Shown here: one piece after another, positions 37,301 through 47,662 of the stretch | Numbering within the stretch: the first letter of the stretch is position 1 | How the letters are laid out: each line of letters begins with the position of its first letter | Assembly (NCBI GenBank): GCA_013180625.2 | Contig: SNVD02010473.1 | Location: 4,154,001-4,218,000, forward strand | DNA: 64,000 bases | DNA from: Boswellia sacra | Taxonomy: Eukaryota; Streptophyta; Magnoliopsida; Sapindales; Burseraceae | Direction of reading: 5' to 3' | Translations under genes and position numbers: made by a program | Notes under the pieces: generated by a model | Database searches by the model: none | Seen by the model: only the letters and a program-made list of their open reading frames with translations | What the model was told of the DNA's origin: nothing

Positions 37301-38362
37301 GGTTGAACGGGGCGGGGATGGGTACCGGCTGCCCCGGACCCGCCCCGCCCCATTGCCATCCCTAATGACTGGCCTAAATGGAAAGAAGCAATTCAAACAG
37401 AATTATCTTCTTTGGCCAAACGTGAAGTCTTTGGACCTGTAGTCCAAACGCCTAAAGATATCAAACCCGTTGGATATAAATGGGTATTTACTAGAAAACG
37501 AAATGAGAATAATGAGATTGCTAGGTATAAAGCCCGGCTAGTAGCTCAAGGTTTTTCTCAGAGACCGGGTATTGATTTTGATGAAACTTATGCTCCAGTA
37601 ATGGATATTATCACTTTTAGATATTTGATCAGTTTGGCAGTCTCGGAAAAACTTCACATGCGCCTTATGGATGTGGTAACTGCTTACTTGTATGGTAAAT
37701 TAGATTCTGATATATATATGAAACTCCCTGAAGGATTTAAATTGCCTGAAGCAATTAAAACACAACCAAGGAGTATGTATTCACTTAAGTTGCAGAGGTC
37801 CTTATATGGATTGAAACAATCTGGGAGAATGTGGTACAATCGTCTTAGTGAATACTTGATTAAAGAAGGGTACATTAATGATCCCATATGCCCTTGTGTG
37901 TTTATAAAAAGATCAGAATCTGGTTTTGCTATTATAGCAGTATATGTTGATGACATGAATTTAATTGGAACCCCTGAAGAAATCCAAAATGCGGCTGAAT
38001 ATTTGATGAGAGAATTTGAAATGAAAGATTTAGGAAAAACGAAATATTGTCTCGGCCTGCAGATCGAGCATAACTCTGACGGTATATTTATTTACCAATC
38101 AGCATATACAGAAAAGCTTTTGAAACGGTTTAATATGGATAAGGCTCATCCATTGAGTACCCCAATGGTTGTTAGATCTCTTGATCCTAAAAAGGATCCA
38201 TTCCGTCTTAAAGAGGATGACGAACTGTTACTTGATCCTGAAGTACCATATTTGAACGCTATAGGTGCATTAATGTATTTAGTGCAATGTACTAGACCTG
38301 ATATTGCATTTGCAGTTAATTTATTAGCAAGGTTTAGTTCCGCACCCACTAGACGGCATTAG
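34341..38362 (+). pseudogene. Copia-1 integrase tail and reverse transcriptase, split by the hAT insertion
   Basis: The reading frame from about 34,337 encodes the integrase C-terminal region and enters the RT N-terminus, where it is cut at 35,281 by the inserted element. After 37,364 the same protein context resumes in a continuous frame, up to 38,362. The RT catalytic YVDD box is at 37,943-37,954. A TAG stop at 38,360-38,362 lies where copia elements normally encode Trp. Confidence 0.9.
35282..37364. mobile_element. Non-autonomous hAT element nested in Copia-1 RT
   Basis: 2,083 bp with a perfect 8-bp target duplication, ATGACTGG, at 35,274-35,281 and 37,365-37,372. The terminal inverted repeats are TAGAGATGGCAAT at the left and TAGGGATGGCAAT at the right (reverse strand). 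Both ends carry about 150-190 bp of very GC-rich sequence with many GGGGCGGGGC units. The middle is very AT-rich and consists of three tandem units of about 430-460 bp starting near 35,661, 36,122 and 36,557 (each near AATATATACAATCTT). There is no transposase, so movement would need one supplied from elsewhere. Confidence 0.93.
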
Positions 38363-38954
38363 AACGGGATCAAACATATTTTTCGTTATCTTCAGGGAAC
38401 TATTGATCTGGGATTATTTTTTTTCATATGAGCCTTCTGAAAATCCCGGATTGGTCGGATATGCTGATGCCGGTTATTTATCTGATCCTCATAAAGCTCG
38501 ATCACAAACTGGATATGTTTTCACTTATAATGGGACCGCAATTTCATGGCGATCTACTAAACAGAGTTTGGTTGCTACTTCTTCTAACCACTCTGAAATA
38601 CTTGCATTGCATGAGGCCAGCCGAGAGTGTATATGGTTACGTTTTGTTATTCAACACATTCAGAATTCGTGTAAATTATCTCCTACTATAAATCTTCCAA
38701 CAATCATATATGAAGATAATGCAGCATGTATTGCTCAAGTCCAAGGAGGATATATTAAAGGAGACAGAACAAAGCACATTTCACCGAAGTTTTTCTACAC
38801 GCATGAACTTCAAGAAAGTCAAAAGATCGATGTGAAGCAGATACGTTCAAATGACAATCTTGCAGATTTGTTCACTAAAACTTTACCGACATCAACATTT
38901 GAGAAGCTAGTATATAAAATCGGTATGCGGCGACCCAACAAGCAATCAATTTGA
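38363..38954 (+). pseudogene. Copia-1 RNase H
   Basis: After the TAG stop the frame shifts at a T run near 38,417, then reads RNase H with GYADAGYLSDP, SWRSTKQ, YEDNAACI and NLADLFTKTLP, the usual copia RNase H landmarks. The 3' LTR follows about 250 bp later. Confidence 0.88.
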
Positions 38955-39205
38955 CAAGAGATCTTCTGCCATAATCAGAGGGAGCATTGTGGACACATGT
39001 GTACTGTACTCTTTTTTCCTTCGATCAGGTTTTGTCCCACTGGGTTTTCCCGATAAGGTTTTTAATGAGGCTGTAAAACACGTTTAACACCACTTCATAA
39101 TTTGTTGTATAATTGTATTTCTTTATTTTAGTTTTTTTATCCCACTAGGTTTTTCCTTAGTAAAGTCAATTACAATTATTTTAAGTGGTAGAATCCAAGG
39201 GGGAG

Positions 39206-39628
39206 TGTTATAAAATGTGAGTGGATTTACTACCACTTACATATTAGTGGAGTTACCACTTGCATATTAGTGGAGTCACCACTTGCTTGTAAGTGGAGTC
39301 ACCACTTGCTTGTAAGTGGAGTTATCACTTAAATATGTGTCATATTTAAATTGTTTTATTTTAAGCATAATTATTTTATTTATGCAAATAGGAAGTCATA
39401 CACCTATATAAATAGGCATCAAACACTTGTAATGTGTGATGAAGAATAATAGAACAAGGAAATCCTCTCATTTCTCCTTCTTTCTTCTTTCTTTATTTCT
39501 ACCATTATTTTGCTTTGCATTCTAGGAGTAATTCACATTTCCTTCACCTCCTTTTGTTACTTATATTACATATAAGTAACCTTCATTATACTACTTATAC
39601 CAATCCATACTTTTATTCACTTAACTTA
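39206..39628 (+). repeat. 3' LTR of Copia-1
   Basis: 423 bp; 420 of 423 positions equal the 5' LTR when aligned by eye. Two of the three differences fall in the short repeat blocks near the start. Confidence 0.95.
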
Positions 39629-39889
39629 GTCGGACCTAAATGGGATCCCTAGAGTTTTTAATCCAGCTCGGATCTTGTTGCCATCTCTCTGTTTTTGTCC
39701 TTTCTAATAAGAAGTATGTGTTAATATTTTTTTATCACAATAAATTAAGTTGCAGGCAGTTGTAAATTGAATTTTTTTGCACTTAATTTGTGTTATCATG
39801 CCATAACTCCAAGGCATACAAGGGAACTCTTTGTTCTATAGCTAGCTGTCTTCAAATTTTATATCGTTCTCCTCTCTCTTGCGTTAGCC

Positions 39890-41242
39890 ATGGCATCTCC
39901 CATCTTGGTGAAAATTCATGAGGTTACCAAGGTCACTCCCTCCTTCTCCGACTCAACATCCGAGTTTACTCTCCCGCTCACCTTCTTTGACACATTTTGG
40001 TTGAAGTTCGAACCTGTAGAGCGACTCTTTTTCTATCAACTCAAAGACTTAACCCCTTATTTCTTTAATTCAGAGATTCTTCCCAAGCTCAAGCACTCTC
40101 TTTCTATCACTCTCTTTCATTATCTCCCTCTTGCTGGTAACGCCATGTGGCCACCTAATGCTCCGAAGCCAGCCATCTACTACTTCCCAAAGGATGGTGT
40201 TTCAGTCACTGTTGCAGAGACTAACGCCGACTTCAATTTCCTTTCAAGCAACGGAATTCGTGAAGCTGTTGATTTCCCTCCCCTGCTTCCTCAGTTGTTG
40301 ACGTCTGACGAGAAAGCAGCGGCAATCGCTATCCAAATAACCCTATTTCCGAATCAAGGGTTTTGCATCGGCATAACAACTCACCATGCGATACTTGATG
40401 GGAAAAGTACAACGATGTTTATCAAGTCCTGGGCTTATCTATGCAAACAAGACAAAGAAAACCCTTCTTTGTCACCTGAACTAACTCCATCTTTTGACAG
40501 GAGTGTCATCAAAGATCCGGCTGGGAAGGATATGATTTATGTGAATGACTGGGTGCCGGATTCAAATCCGAAAGCACGAAGCTTGAAGATTATGTCAAGT
40601 CAAGGAGCGATTTCCAACTTGGTTCATGCCAAATTTGAGTTGACCGGCGGAGATATAAAGAAACTCAGAGATAAGTTATTAAATGAAGTGAAAGAATCAA
40701 AACAACTTCATTTGTCAACATTCATAGTTTCATGTTCTCATACATTCGTCTGCATAGTTAAAGCTAAAAGCGAATTAGAAAATAGAAAGACTGTATTTGG
40801 ATTTACTGCGGATTACAGGAGCCGTTTAGATCCTCCACTTCCGCCGAATTATTTTGGCAACTGTGTTCACGTACACGGCGTAGTTGCAAAAGGAAAAGAT
40901 TTTATGGAGGAAACTGGGTTTTTGTTTGTTGCAGAAAAGTTGAGCAATCTGGTCAAAAGGGTAGAGAGGGGAGTCGAAGGATTAACGCCTGCAAAGTTGA
41001 CTGAAATGGTGTCAGATGCTGCTAAAGTAATTGGTGTTGCAGGATCCAACAGATTTGATGTGTATAGTACGGATTTCGGGTGGGGGAGACCGAAGAAGGT
41101 GGAGATCGTGTCAATAACTAAAACTGGAGCTATTTCTATGACGGAGAGTAGAGATGGACGCGGCGGTGTCGAGATTGGAGTAGTTTTGGAGAAGCAGGAA
41201 ATGGAGGTTTTTGCTTCTCTATTTGCGGATGGGCTAAATTAG
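39890..41242 (+). CDS. BAHD acyltransferase 3
   Basis: Intact single-exon protein of 450 residues with ATG at 39,890 (MASPILVKIHEV). All signatures are canonical: H166-A-I-L-D170 with GKS, YFGNC at 321-325, and DFGWG at 395-399. It is therefore the best candidate here, with BAHD-5, for an active cytosolic malonyl- or acyl-CoA-dependent transferase on glycosylated phenolics. The upstream flank (39,634-39,720) matches that of BAHD-8 and a third copy at the window end. The protein resembles BAHD-8 most (FWLK..PVERLFFYQLKDL; long C-terminal helix region before GVAGSNRFDVY). Copia-1 inserted about 260 bp upstream of the start codon, so its LTR may now influence expression. Confidence 0.94.
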   Translation: MASPILVKIHEVTKVTPSFSDSTSEFTLPLTFFDTFWLKFEPVERLFFYQLKDLTPYFFNSEILPKLKHSLSITLFHYLPLAGNAMWPPNAPKPAIYYFPKDGVSVTVAETNADFNFLSSNGIREAVDFPPLLPQLLTSDEKAAAIAIQITLFPNQGFCIGITTHHAILDGKSTTMFIKSWAYLCKQDKENPSLSPELTPSFDRSVIKDPAGKDMIYVNDWVPDSNPKARSLKIMSSQGAISNLVHAKFELTGGDIKKLRDKLLNEVKESKQLHLSTFIVSCSHTFVCIVKAKSELENRKTVFGFTADYRSRLDPPLPPNYFGNCVHVHGVVAKGKDFMEETGFLFVAEKLSNLVKRVERGVEGLTPAKLTEMVSDAAKVIGVAGSNRFDVYSTDFGWGRPKKVEIVSITKTGAISMTESRDGRGGVEIGVVLEKQEMEVFASLFADGLN

Positions 41243-42424
41243 ATCAATTTTCTGTAATGTCATAAATACACTCCTCTTGATTTATGCTTCGATTTATAAA
41301 CTTCTGTTTCTGTTTACTTGTTAGACATGTGACCTCACGTCACTTAGCATTCAAATACTTCTTTAATTTCTCTCTAAAACACTGCATTACTCATCTTTCA
41401 CCTTACTGTCCCTCCATGTCTTGTTGATGTTGCTGGCTTCCGACCGAATTACTGCCACCCATTTATAGCCATTATATATATGTCTGGCTGTGTGTGTCTG
41501 TCGGTGATGCGCAGGTCTTGAAGCTTCTTCTCAACTTTTCAAGTTGCAACATTTTTATCAAATTGTTGCTAAACTTGTGACCATAGAAAATATTATCTGT
41601 TGTTATTTGTAAGGAATCGGTGAGCAACAAATGCGATGAAGTTTATCGAGAAAATATCACATAATTCTAGAGAGGGATTGTGGTTGTAAAACTTGCTCCA
41701 AGTGTCAATAGAAAATTATGCTGAATATAGAATAAGATAGAAATGAGCACTAAACACCCTTGTAGATCCATTCTAATGATTTTTTTTTTTTAAACTAACT
41801 ACTAGTCTCTGCCAGTCCTCGGGGTCATCATGGGAGTCTCTGCCAGTCCTCGGGGTCATCATGGGACTGTTTAATTTAATATTTTTTGACATCGTGGTTG
41901 TGTTGTGATGAAGCAAACCCTTACTATTGGATGAAACTCGGCTTCATGACGATAGTGACAAAATGAACCTAATATAAATGAGAATAAAATAACAGGATCC
42001 TTTTTTAGATGGACTAGTTCATTTGTGCAAATACTATATCATAATATATGGATAACCCATCTTTTTGACAATTCGTAACCAGCCTTCTTTCAATTTAATT
42101 TTTTTTTTGAATCTTTCAAAGTGGATAGCTTACAGCTTTTCCGAAGAGACGCATTAAGTTTCTGGTAACTACGAGTATTTTTGACAAATAATTGAAAATT
42201 CGTCATATGATAATATAAGAATTAATGGTCATATTGGACTAAATGGCCCTCTTGTTTCAATGATGTCCGCTCCTATAATTGTTAATAAAAGTGAAAATGA
42301 TATGTAACTTTAACAATTTCGATAACAATTAGATCGATATAGAATAAACGATGTTTGAATTTCTCTTTCGTTTCTTGGTTATTAATTATTTCTCTTCTTT
42401 CTCTCTTTCATATTCATTGGCGCC
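41243..42424. repeat. 3' flank of BAHD-3, source of later duplicated scars
   Basis: About 41,640-42,100 has relatives at 42,640-42,790 and at 43,735-43,878 plus 44,588-44,690 (shared pieces include GAAACTCGGC, AATATAAATGAG, ATGGACTAGTT, GCAAATACT). It is non-coding. Confidence 0.65.
41804..41865. repeat. 31-bp tandem duplication
   Basis: Two exact, adjacent copies of a 31-bp unit that starts AGTCTCTGCCAGTCCTCGGG. Confidence 0.95.
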
Positions 42425-42610
42425 ATGGCATCATCCAACTTTGTGACAATACACATCATGAGGTTAGCAAGGTTACATCGTCCTCCGAGTCAACGTCTGA
42501 GTTTACTCTCCGGTTCACCTTCTACAACATATTTTGGTTCAAGTTAAAAACTGTTGAGCGACTCTCTGTCTATCAACTCATTGCAGAGAGCATCGCCGGC
42601 CAACTTCAGT
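42425..42610 (+). pseudogene. BAHD-4, N-terminal relic
   Basis: The ATG at 42,425 starts MASSNFVTIH as in the intact genes. A small indel near 42,455 then shifts the frame, and the other frame reads EVSKVTSSSESTSEFTLRFT and FWFKLKTVERLSVYQL. Similarity stops after about 60 codons; the HxxxD, YFGNC and DFGWG parts are missing. It is a 5' stub left by an unequal exchange or deletion. Confidence 0.85.
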
Positions 42611-42639
42611 TCCCTTTCAGAATATTTGGCTACATGACA

Positions 42640-43018
42640 GTAGTGTGTCACATTGGACCAAATATAAAGGAGTCGAATATTTATATATGTAGATTAATGT
42701 AGATTAATAGTTTCATTCGTGCAGATACTCATATTTGAAACACATACATATGGATAACTCGTCTTGACTTTCTAACAATTCGTAATCAGCTGGCTTTGTT
42801 TTAATCGGGCGTCATTCATTATATGTTAATTGCTAGGAGATCATTATCTACTTGCTTTTTAAAAAGAGATTGGTGACTAAGTGTACTTAGCAAAATAATT
42901 AAGAATGTCGTCAAGAATTTTATTCTAAAAGGCTAGTCAAGCAGCTCAGCACAGAAGTTACCCTTGTATTGAGAATGACCCAATCAATGTGTAACGGATA
43001 CAAAATAGGGTAATTAAA
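42640..43018. other. Decayed copy of the BAHD-3 3' flank
   Basis: It holds degenerate matches to 41,960-42,090 (ATGACAGTAGTG, TTGGACCAAATATAAAGGAG, ATATGGATAACTCGTCTT). No gene. Confidence 0.55.
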
Positions 43019-43709
43019 TGTAACGACCGGTCCTCCGTCGGGGCGCACTGCAGCACTGGGACCTTACGATTGTCCTCGATCGCACAACAGTCACGTATTA
43101 TCTGCTGTGGACTCCTCAGGTCCTGCACGGTTTTGTCCTCTGGTACTACCATGTCTTGGGGAACGGAGGGTCATGCCACACCCTCTTTTACCCTCAAGGG
43201 ATTATTCCCAGAAGCGCGTCCCCTAGCTCTCGAACCCAAGACCTCAGAGATCTTTGGCTTTCAAACCGAACCGAATGGTACTCGACAATACGTAACTGTT
43301 GTGCGATCGAGGACAACTGTAAGGTCCCGTTGTTGCAGTGCGCCCGGGCAGGGACCGGTCGTTACAATAAAACGAGTTGCCCGAATGGTACTCGGTTTGA
43401 AAGCCAAAGATCTTTGAGGTCTTGGGTTCGAGAGCTCGGGGACTTGCCCGAATGGTACTCAGTTTGAAAGCCAAAGACCTTTGAGGTCTTGAGCTCGAGA
43501 GCTGGGGTACGCGCTTATGGGAATAATCCCTTGAGGGTAAAAGAGGGTGTGGCATGACCCTCCGTTCCCCAAGACAAGATAGTACCAGAGGACAAAACCG
43601 TGCGGGATTTGTGGGACCCATAGCGGACAATATGTGACTGTTGTGCGATCGAGGACAACTGTAAGGTTCCGGTGTTGTAGTGCATCCAGGCGGGAGACCG
43701 GTCGTTACA
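43019..43709. mobile_element. Palindromic element with TGTAACGACCGGTC termini
   Basis: 691 bp with inverted ends TGTAACGACCGGTC / GACCGGTCGTTACA. The left arm (43,019 to about 43,275) and right arm (about 43,450-43,709) are roughly 90% alike as inverted copies; shared blocks include GTCCTCGATCGCACAACAG and GGGTCATGCCACACCCTC. A third, internal partial arm ends with its own GTTACA at 43,366, so 43,019-43,366 is a smaller self-contained inverted repeat. The flanks are TTAAA and TTAAG, a possible 5-bp duplication with one mismatch. A unit starting TTGCCCGAATGGTACTC is tandemly repeated at about 43,377 and 43,443. No protein is encoded. Confidence 0.75.
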
Positions 43710-43878
43710 TTAAGAGTGTTATTAATTAGTGTTTTCTTTAAATTTTATTGAAATTATGCTCAACCCATTCGGTAGTAATTATATCTGTAAAAAATATTGA
43801 GAGGGTGGATTAGTTGTGTAACGAAACATTCTATATAATCATAATGTAAACCATTGTTGTTTGGAAGAAACTCGGCAT

Positions 43879-44587
43879 TAGTGGCAGACCTACATTTGGG
43901 CGGGCCCCCTCCAGCCCAAACAGTAGGTCCTTAATGTCGGTACTCTGGTTTAGTCCCATGCATATTACAGTTTGGCATATAGGCCCCTCTCGTCAAAAGT
44001 TAATTCTCCCATTCTCATAGAAATGATAATGAATTATAATGACCACATCACATTTATGAGTTATATTACAAGTATGTTTTATTTCGTTCTTTATTTAATT
44101 ATTTTTAGTATCTTACACTTAAATAAAACTTGACTTTTTTATATTAAGACTTTTTTTAATTCCTCAAATTTTTAGTTACAAGGGAAAATCTAGTTTTTAA
44201 TTTTTTTTCTTTTTTGATAAATGATGATTTTATTAATTGAAAACATAAATTATATAAAAATTTCAGTGAAATTTTTTTTTTCAAAATTGAAGAAGTTACA
44301 ACAATTTTTTTTAATGTACACTTTAGGATAAAAAGAGTTTCAAATTTAAAACTTTAGTTTTATTTAACTTTTTTTTCACATATGTTATTCAAGTAACATA
44401 TTTATTCATTTTTAATTTGTTGATTTAGATTAACTGATATAAATCTTGATTACTTTATTTTCAAAATTTGTATGAAAGTTTTATGTTTTGATCAATGTTT
44501 GTAACCAATATATTTTCTCACACTTAAACTTATAACATTGTTTTGTTTTTTAGTCCTTACAAAACCAAAATCTTGGGTCCACTCCTG
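43879..44587. mobile_element. Non-autonomous hAT element with a paralogous empty site
   Basis: 709 bp. The left end TAGTGGCAGACCTACATTTG and the reversed right end CAGGAGTGGACCCAAGATTT are imperfect inverted repeats of hAT type. The flanks CTCGGCAT (43,871-43,878) and CTCGGCAA (44,588-44,595) form an 8-bp duplication with one mismatch. The surrounding flank has an uninterrupted relative at about 41,935-41,970 (GAAACTCGGCTTC). The interior is AT-rich and non-coding. Confidence 0.75.
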
Positions 44588-44595
44588 CTCGGCAA

Positions 44596-46303
44596 CAGAA
44601 CAGTAGTAAAAATGGACCAAATATAAATGAGGCGATCCTTTTCTACATGGACTAGTTTCATTGGTGCAAATACTTATGTTTATCAATTGGTTGAGTACAC
44701 ATCAGTAAGTATACGAATGATTCAACATGATAGTTGATTATTAATATCTCCTTTGACATTTACTTGAATTCTTATTCGACTTTGGAACAATTTCTTCCCT
44801 AGGATGTGATAAGTCTAATTATCACACATTATTAAACACCTTTTATCTTGAGTTTTCATTCTCTCTTTGATATTTAAATGATAAATTTTGTCTAGATTTG
44901 TATGGATTTCAGCCAAAGGATAGACTATGATTAAATCAATGGCCAAATAGAGGAGCTGATGCAGTCTCGGTATTTTGGGTGTAATTTCTTGCTCTGATAT
45001 CGGATTTTGACGATTCAAGTGGCAATGGAAAGATAATTGGAAGCTATACAGTTTCATATCTCACGTGGAAGGTTAAATTTGGACGTCTTGTGGGTGAAAA
45101 ATGAGTTGGAAGTTAACTGTCTGGGGAGCAATCAGAGGGCTTTATCCACCACTTGAATTGAGAAGAGAACAAAAAGAATATTAAATTGGAGCAATGAACT
45201 TTCGGTGCAGCACTAAGGAAATATAAAATCCTTTTCATTGTCGTGACCTTGAATTAAATTTCTTTGGGCTATTTTGAAATTGTTTTGGGTTAATATTTTT
45301 TGGGTTAGAATTTTAATTGATGTAATTATTGGGTCAAATTATTTGTTTGGCTTGGACCAAATTTTTCTTAAAGCCCAACCCATTTGTTTTATGCACAAAA
45401 AGAGACATTTAAATTATTAAATTTTCTTTGGGAAATGAAGAGTGAATTACGTGGCTGATTGTAGTAAAAGAGGAAAGCATGTTATTAACTTAAAGTTGTT
45501 TGTTAGAGGCGTAAGAGATTCAGGAAGTGGGAGAGATAAAGCTTAAATTAGTTAAAGTCAAGTGGGAGACAAGCATTAATTGCCTGAACTCCTTTGCCCC
45601 TTACCTTTTGGAAAAACAATATTTTAAGTTCAACTTTTTTCGTATTTACGCGTATCTTATTCGATCGCAGAGGAGACAAAGAGGAAGCAACGGAGAAAGT
45701 ATAAAAGAGAAAAAGACTATTCATTGTGCTTATTAGAATATAATATTTAATATTGAATTTTTTGTTTTAATTGGCTTAAGATGAAGTGCGAAGGTTCTAG
45801 CAAAAGAAACCGTGAGACAAAGAAAATAATTAATAGTGTTGACAAGAAAATTGTAACTTGTGGGTGGGGTAAATTATTAATGGGTGAATGAGATTTTCTT
45901 TAAAAGATAAATGTGCGCAGTACTTTGCCTACGGAAAACAATATAATGCATTTAATTTTTTTTTTTAGTAAACTCATACGATTACGAAGATGAATGAGGA
46001 AAGAGAAGAAGAAAAAAATTAGAAAAGAACCAAGAGGTTATTATTAAGGGCATTAAATTATTATTTTAATATTGATTTTTTCATACATTCAATTTGAGAA
46101 GTGAAAGAAGTTTTAGAAGTCATACGAAGAGAGAAGAACAGAGAGAACCAAATATTTCTTCTGGGGCTTGTAGAATACAAATCGAGAGATTGAGACAGAA
46201 AGAGAGGAAGATCTAGAGAGACAGTATATTAAAGGAGAGTAAGGGGGAGAGATAGAATCTTCATTTACTTGTTTTTAGAGAAGAATCGAGAGACCAAGAG
46301 AAA
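44596..46303. other. Spacer without a recognised gene
   Basis: It begins with the rest of the duplicated BAHD-3 flank (to about 44,690). After that it is AT-rich, becoming purine-rich (GAGAGA-type) from about 46,100 to the Copia-2 insertion point. No gene family is seen. Confidence 0.55.
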
Positions 46304-46308
46304 GAAAG

Positions 46309-46548
46309 AGTTAGAATGTATATAACAGAAGAAGAATTAGATTGTATATAACAGAGAATTGAGAGAAGCTTGATTCCGAAGTTTTCTTTTTTATTCCGAG
46401 TACAATACACATTGACTTATTTATACAAGAGTTTGTTATTTGTAACTAACTGTTGCTGACTAGGATAACAGAATACAACAGCTCCTAACAACCTTCAGCT
46501 TCTTCTTAACTAACTTCTCCAATTAACTACCAGCTAATATCTTCAATA
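46309..46548 (-). repeat. 3' LTR of Copia-2
   Basis: On the minus strand it starts TATTGAAGATATTA and ends CATTCTAACT. It is 15-16 bp shorter than its partner because of an indel near 46,398. The element side contains a duplicated TGTATATAACAGA block. Confidence 0.92.
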
Positions 46549-47634
46549 TGCCCTCTCAAGTTTAGCTCGGATTACTTGATCCAGCAAACTTGTTCTCTGC
46601 TCAACATTAAGTTTCTCTCTAAGGAATTCAAATCTAGTTTCTGCTAGAGGCTTGGTCATAATATCATCTACTTGAAATTCAGTTGACACATGCTTCACAG
46701 TTAATTGTTTTGACAGAACTTTTTCCCTAATGAAGTGCACATCTACCTCTATATGTTTATTGCGAGCATGAAACACTGGGTTGGCTGCTAAGGACTCTGC
46801 TCCTTTATTGTCACACCATAATATAGGTGTATCCTGAAGCTGTAATCCTAACTCTGTCAGCAAACTTTGCAGCCAAATAACTTCAGTTGAGGCCTGAGAT
46901 AATGCCCTGTATTATGATTCTGTTGATGATCTTGCCACAACTTTTTGTTTCTTTGAAGACCAATATACTAAGTTTCCTCCTAGATATATGCAGCATCTGG
47001 ATGTGGACTTTCTATCATCTACAGAGCTTGCCCAATCTGCATCACTGTATCCTATTAGGCTGAGAGACTGCATAGGCTAAAACAATAACCCATAATCTGA
47101 AGTTCCTTTAATATATCTTAATATCCTTTTGCAAGCCTGCCAGTGTAAGAGAGTTGGTGATTGAAGAAACTGACTTAATTTATTGACAGCAAATGACATA
47201 TCAGGTCTTGACATGGATAGGTACTGCAATGCACCAATAATGCTTCTATAAAAAGCTGGCTGTTCAAACATTTCACTATCACTACTTGACAGTTTCAGAT
47301 TAGCTACCATAGGTGTTCTAGCTTTCTTGGCTTCCAGCATGTTGCATTTCTTCAACAGATCCCTAACATACTTTTTCTGAGTTAACAGCAATGAATTTGA
47401 AGTTCTATGAACTTCAAAGCCAAGAAAGTAGTTCACATCACCCAGGAATTTAAGAGCAAATTGTGTATTTAGATCTTTGATAACCTGTTGAACCTTGAAA
47501 GCATCATTGCAGTAATCAAGATATCATCCACATACACAAGCAGAAGAATAAGAACACTTTCCTTTTTGTAAATGAAGAGGTTGGTATCAACTACTGACAT
47601 CACAAACCCCCACTGAAGCAAGACACTTTTGAGT
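46543..47634 (-). pseudogene. Copia-2 reverse transcriptase 3' half and RNase H
   Basis: Several frames. YVDD is at plus 47,523-47,534. A frame at 47,077-47,436 contains MNYFLGFEVHR, RPDMSFAVNKLSQF and ILRYIKGTSDYGLLF, and the frame at 46,543-46,863 contains WCDNKGAESLAANPV and VDDIMTKPLAE of RNase H. Stops and frameshifts separate them. Confidence 0.85.
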
Positions 47635-47662
47635 TTGTCAAATCAGACTCGAGGGGCTTGCT

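Larger units (their letters stand above)
31212..39628 (+). mobile_element. Ty1/copia LTR retrotransposon (Copia-1), interrupted by a hAT element
   Basis: An 8.4-kb element bounded by an exact 5-bp target duplication, GTCGG, at 31,207-31,211 and 39,629-39,633. The LTRs are each 423 bp and differ at three positions. A polypurine tract (CCAAGGGGGAG) precedes the 3' LTR, and a TTATCAGCACGA primer-site-like sequence follows the 5' LTR. The gene order is gag, protease, integrase, RT, RNase H, which is the copia order. Every pol segment is broken: stops or frameshifts lie between gag and protease, inside protease, inside integrase, after RT (TAG at 38,360) and at a T run near 38,417, and a 2.08-kb hAT element sits in RT. 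It cannot move by itself. Confidence 0.96.

Noticed and set aside
43070..43630. Several 100-130-codon frames on both strands
   Set aside because: They lie inside the palindromic element and mirror each other; no protein family fits.
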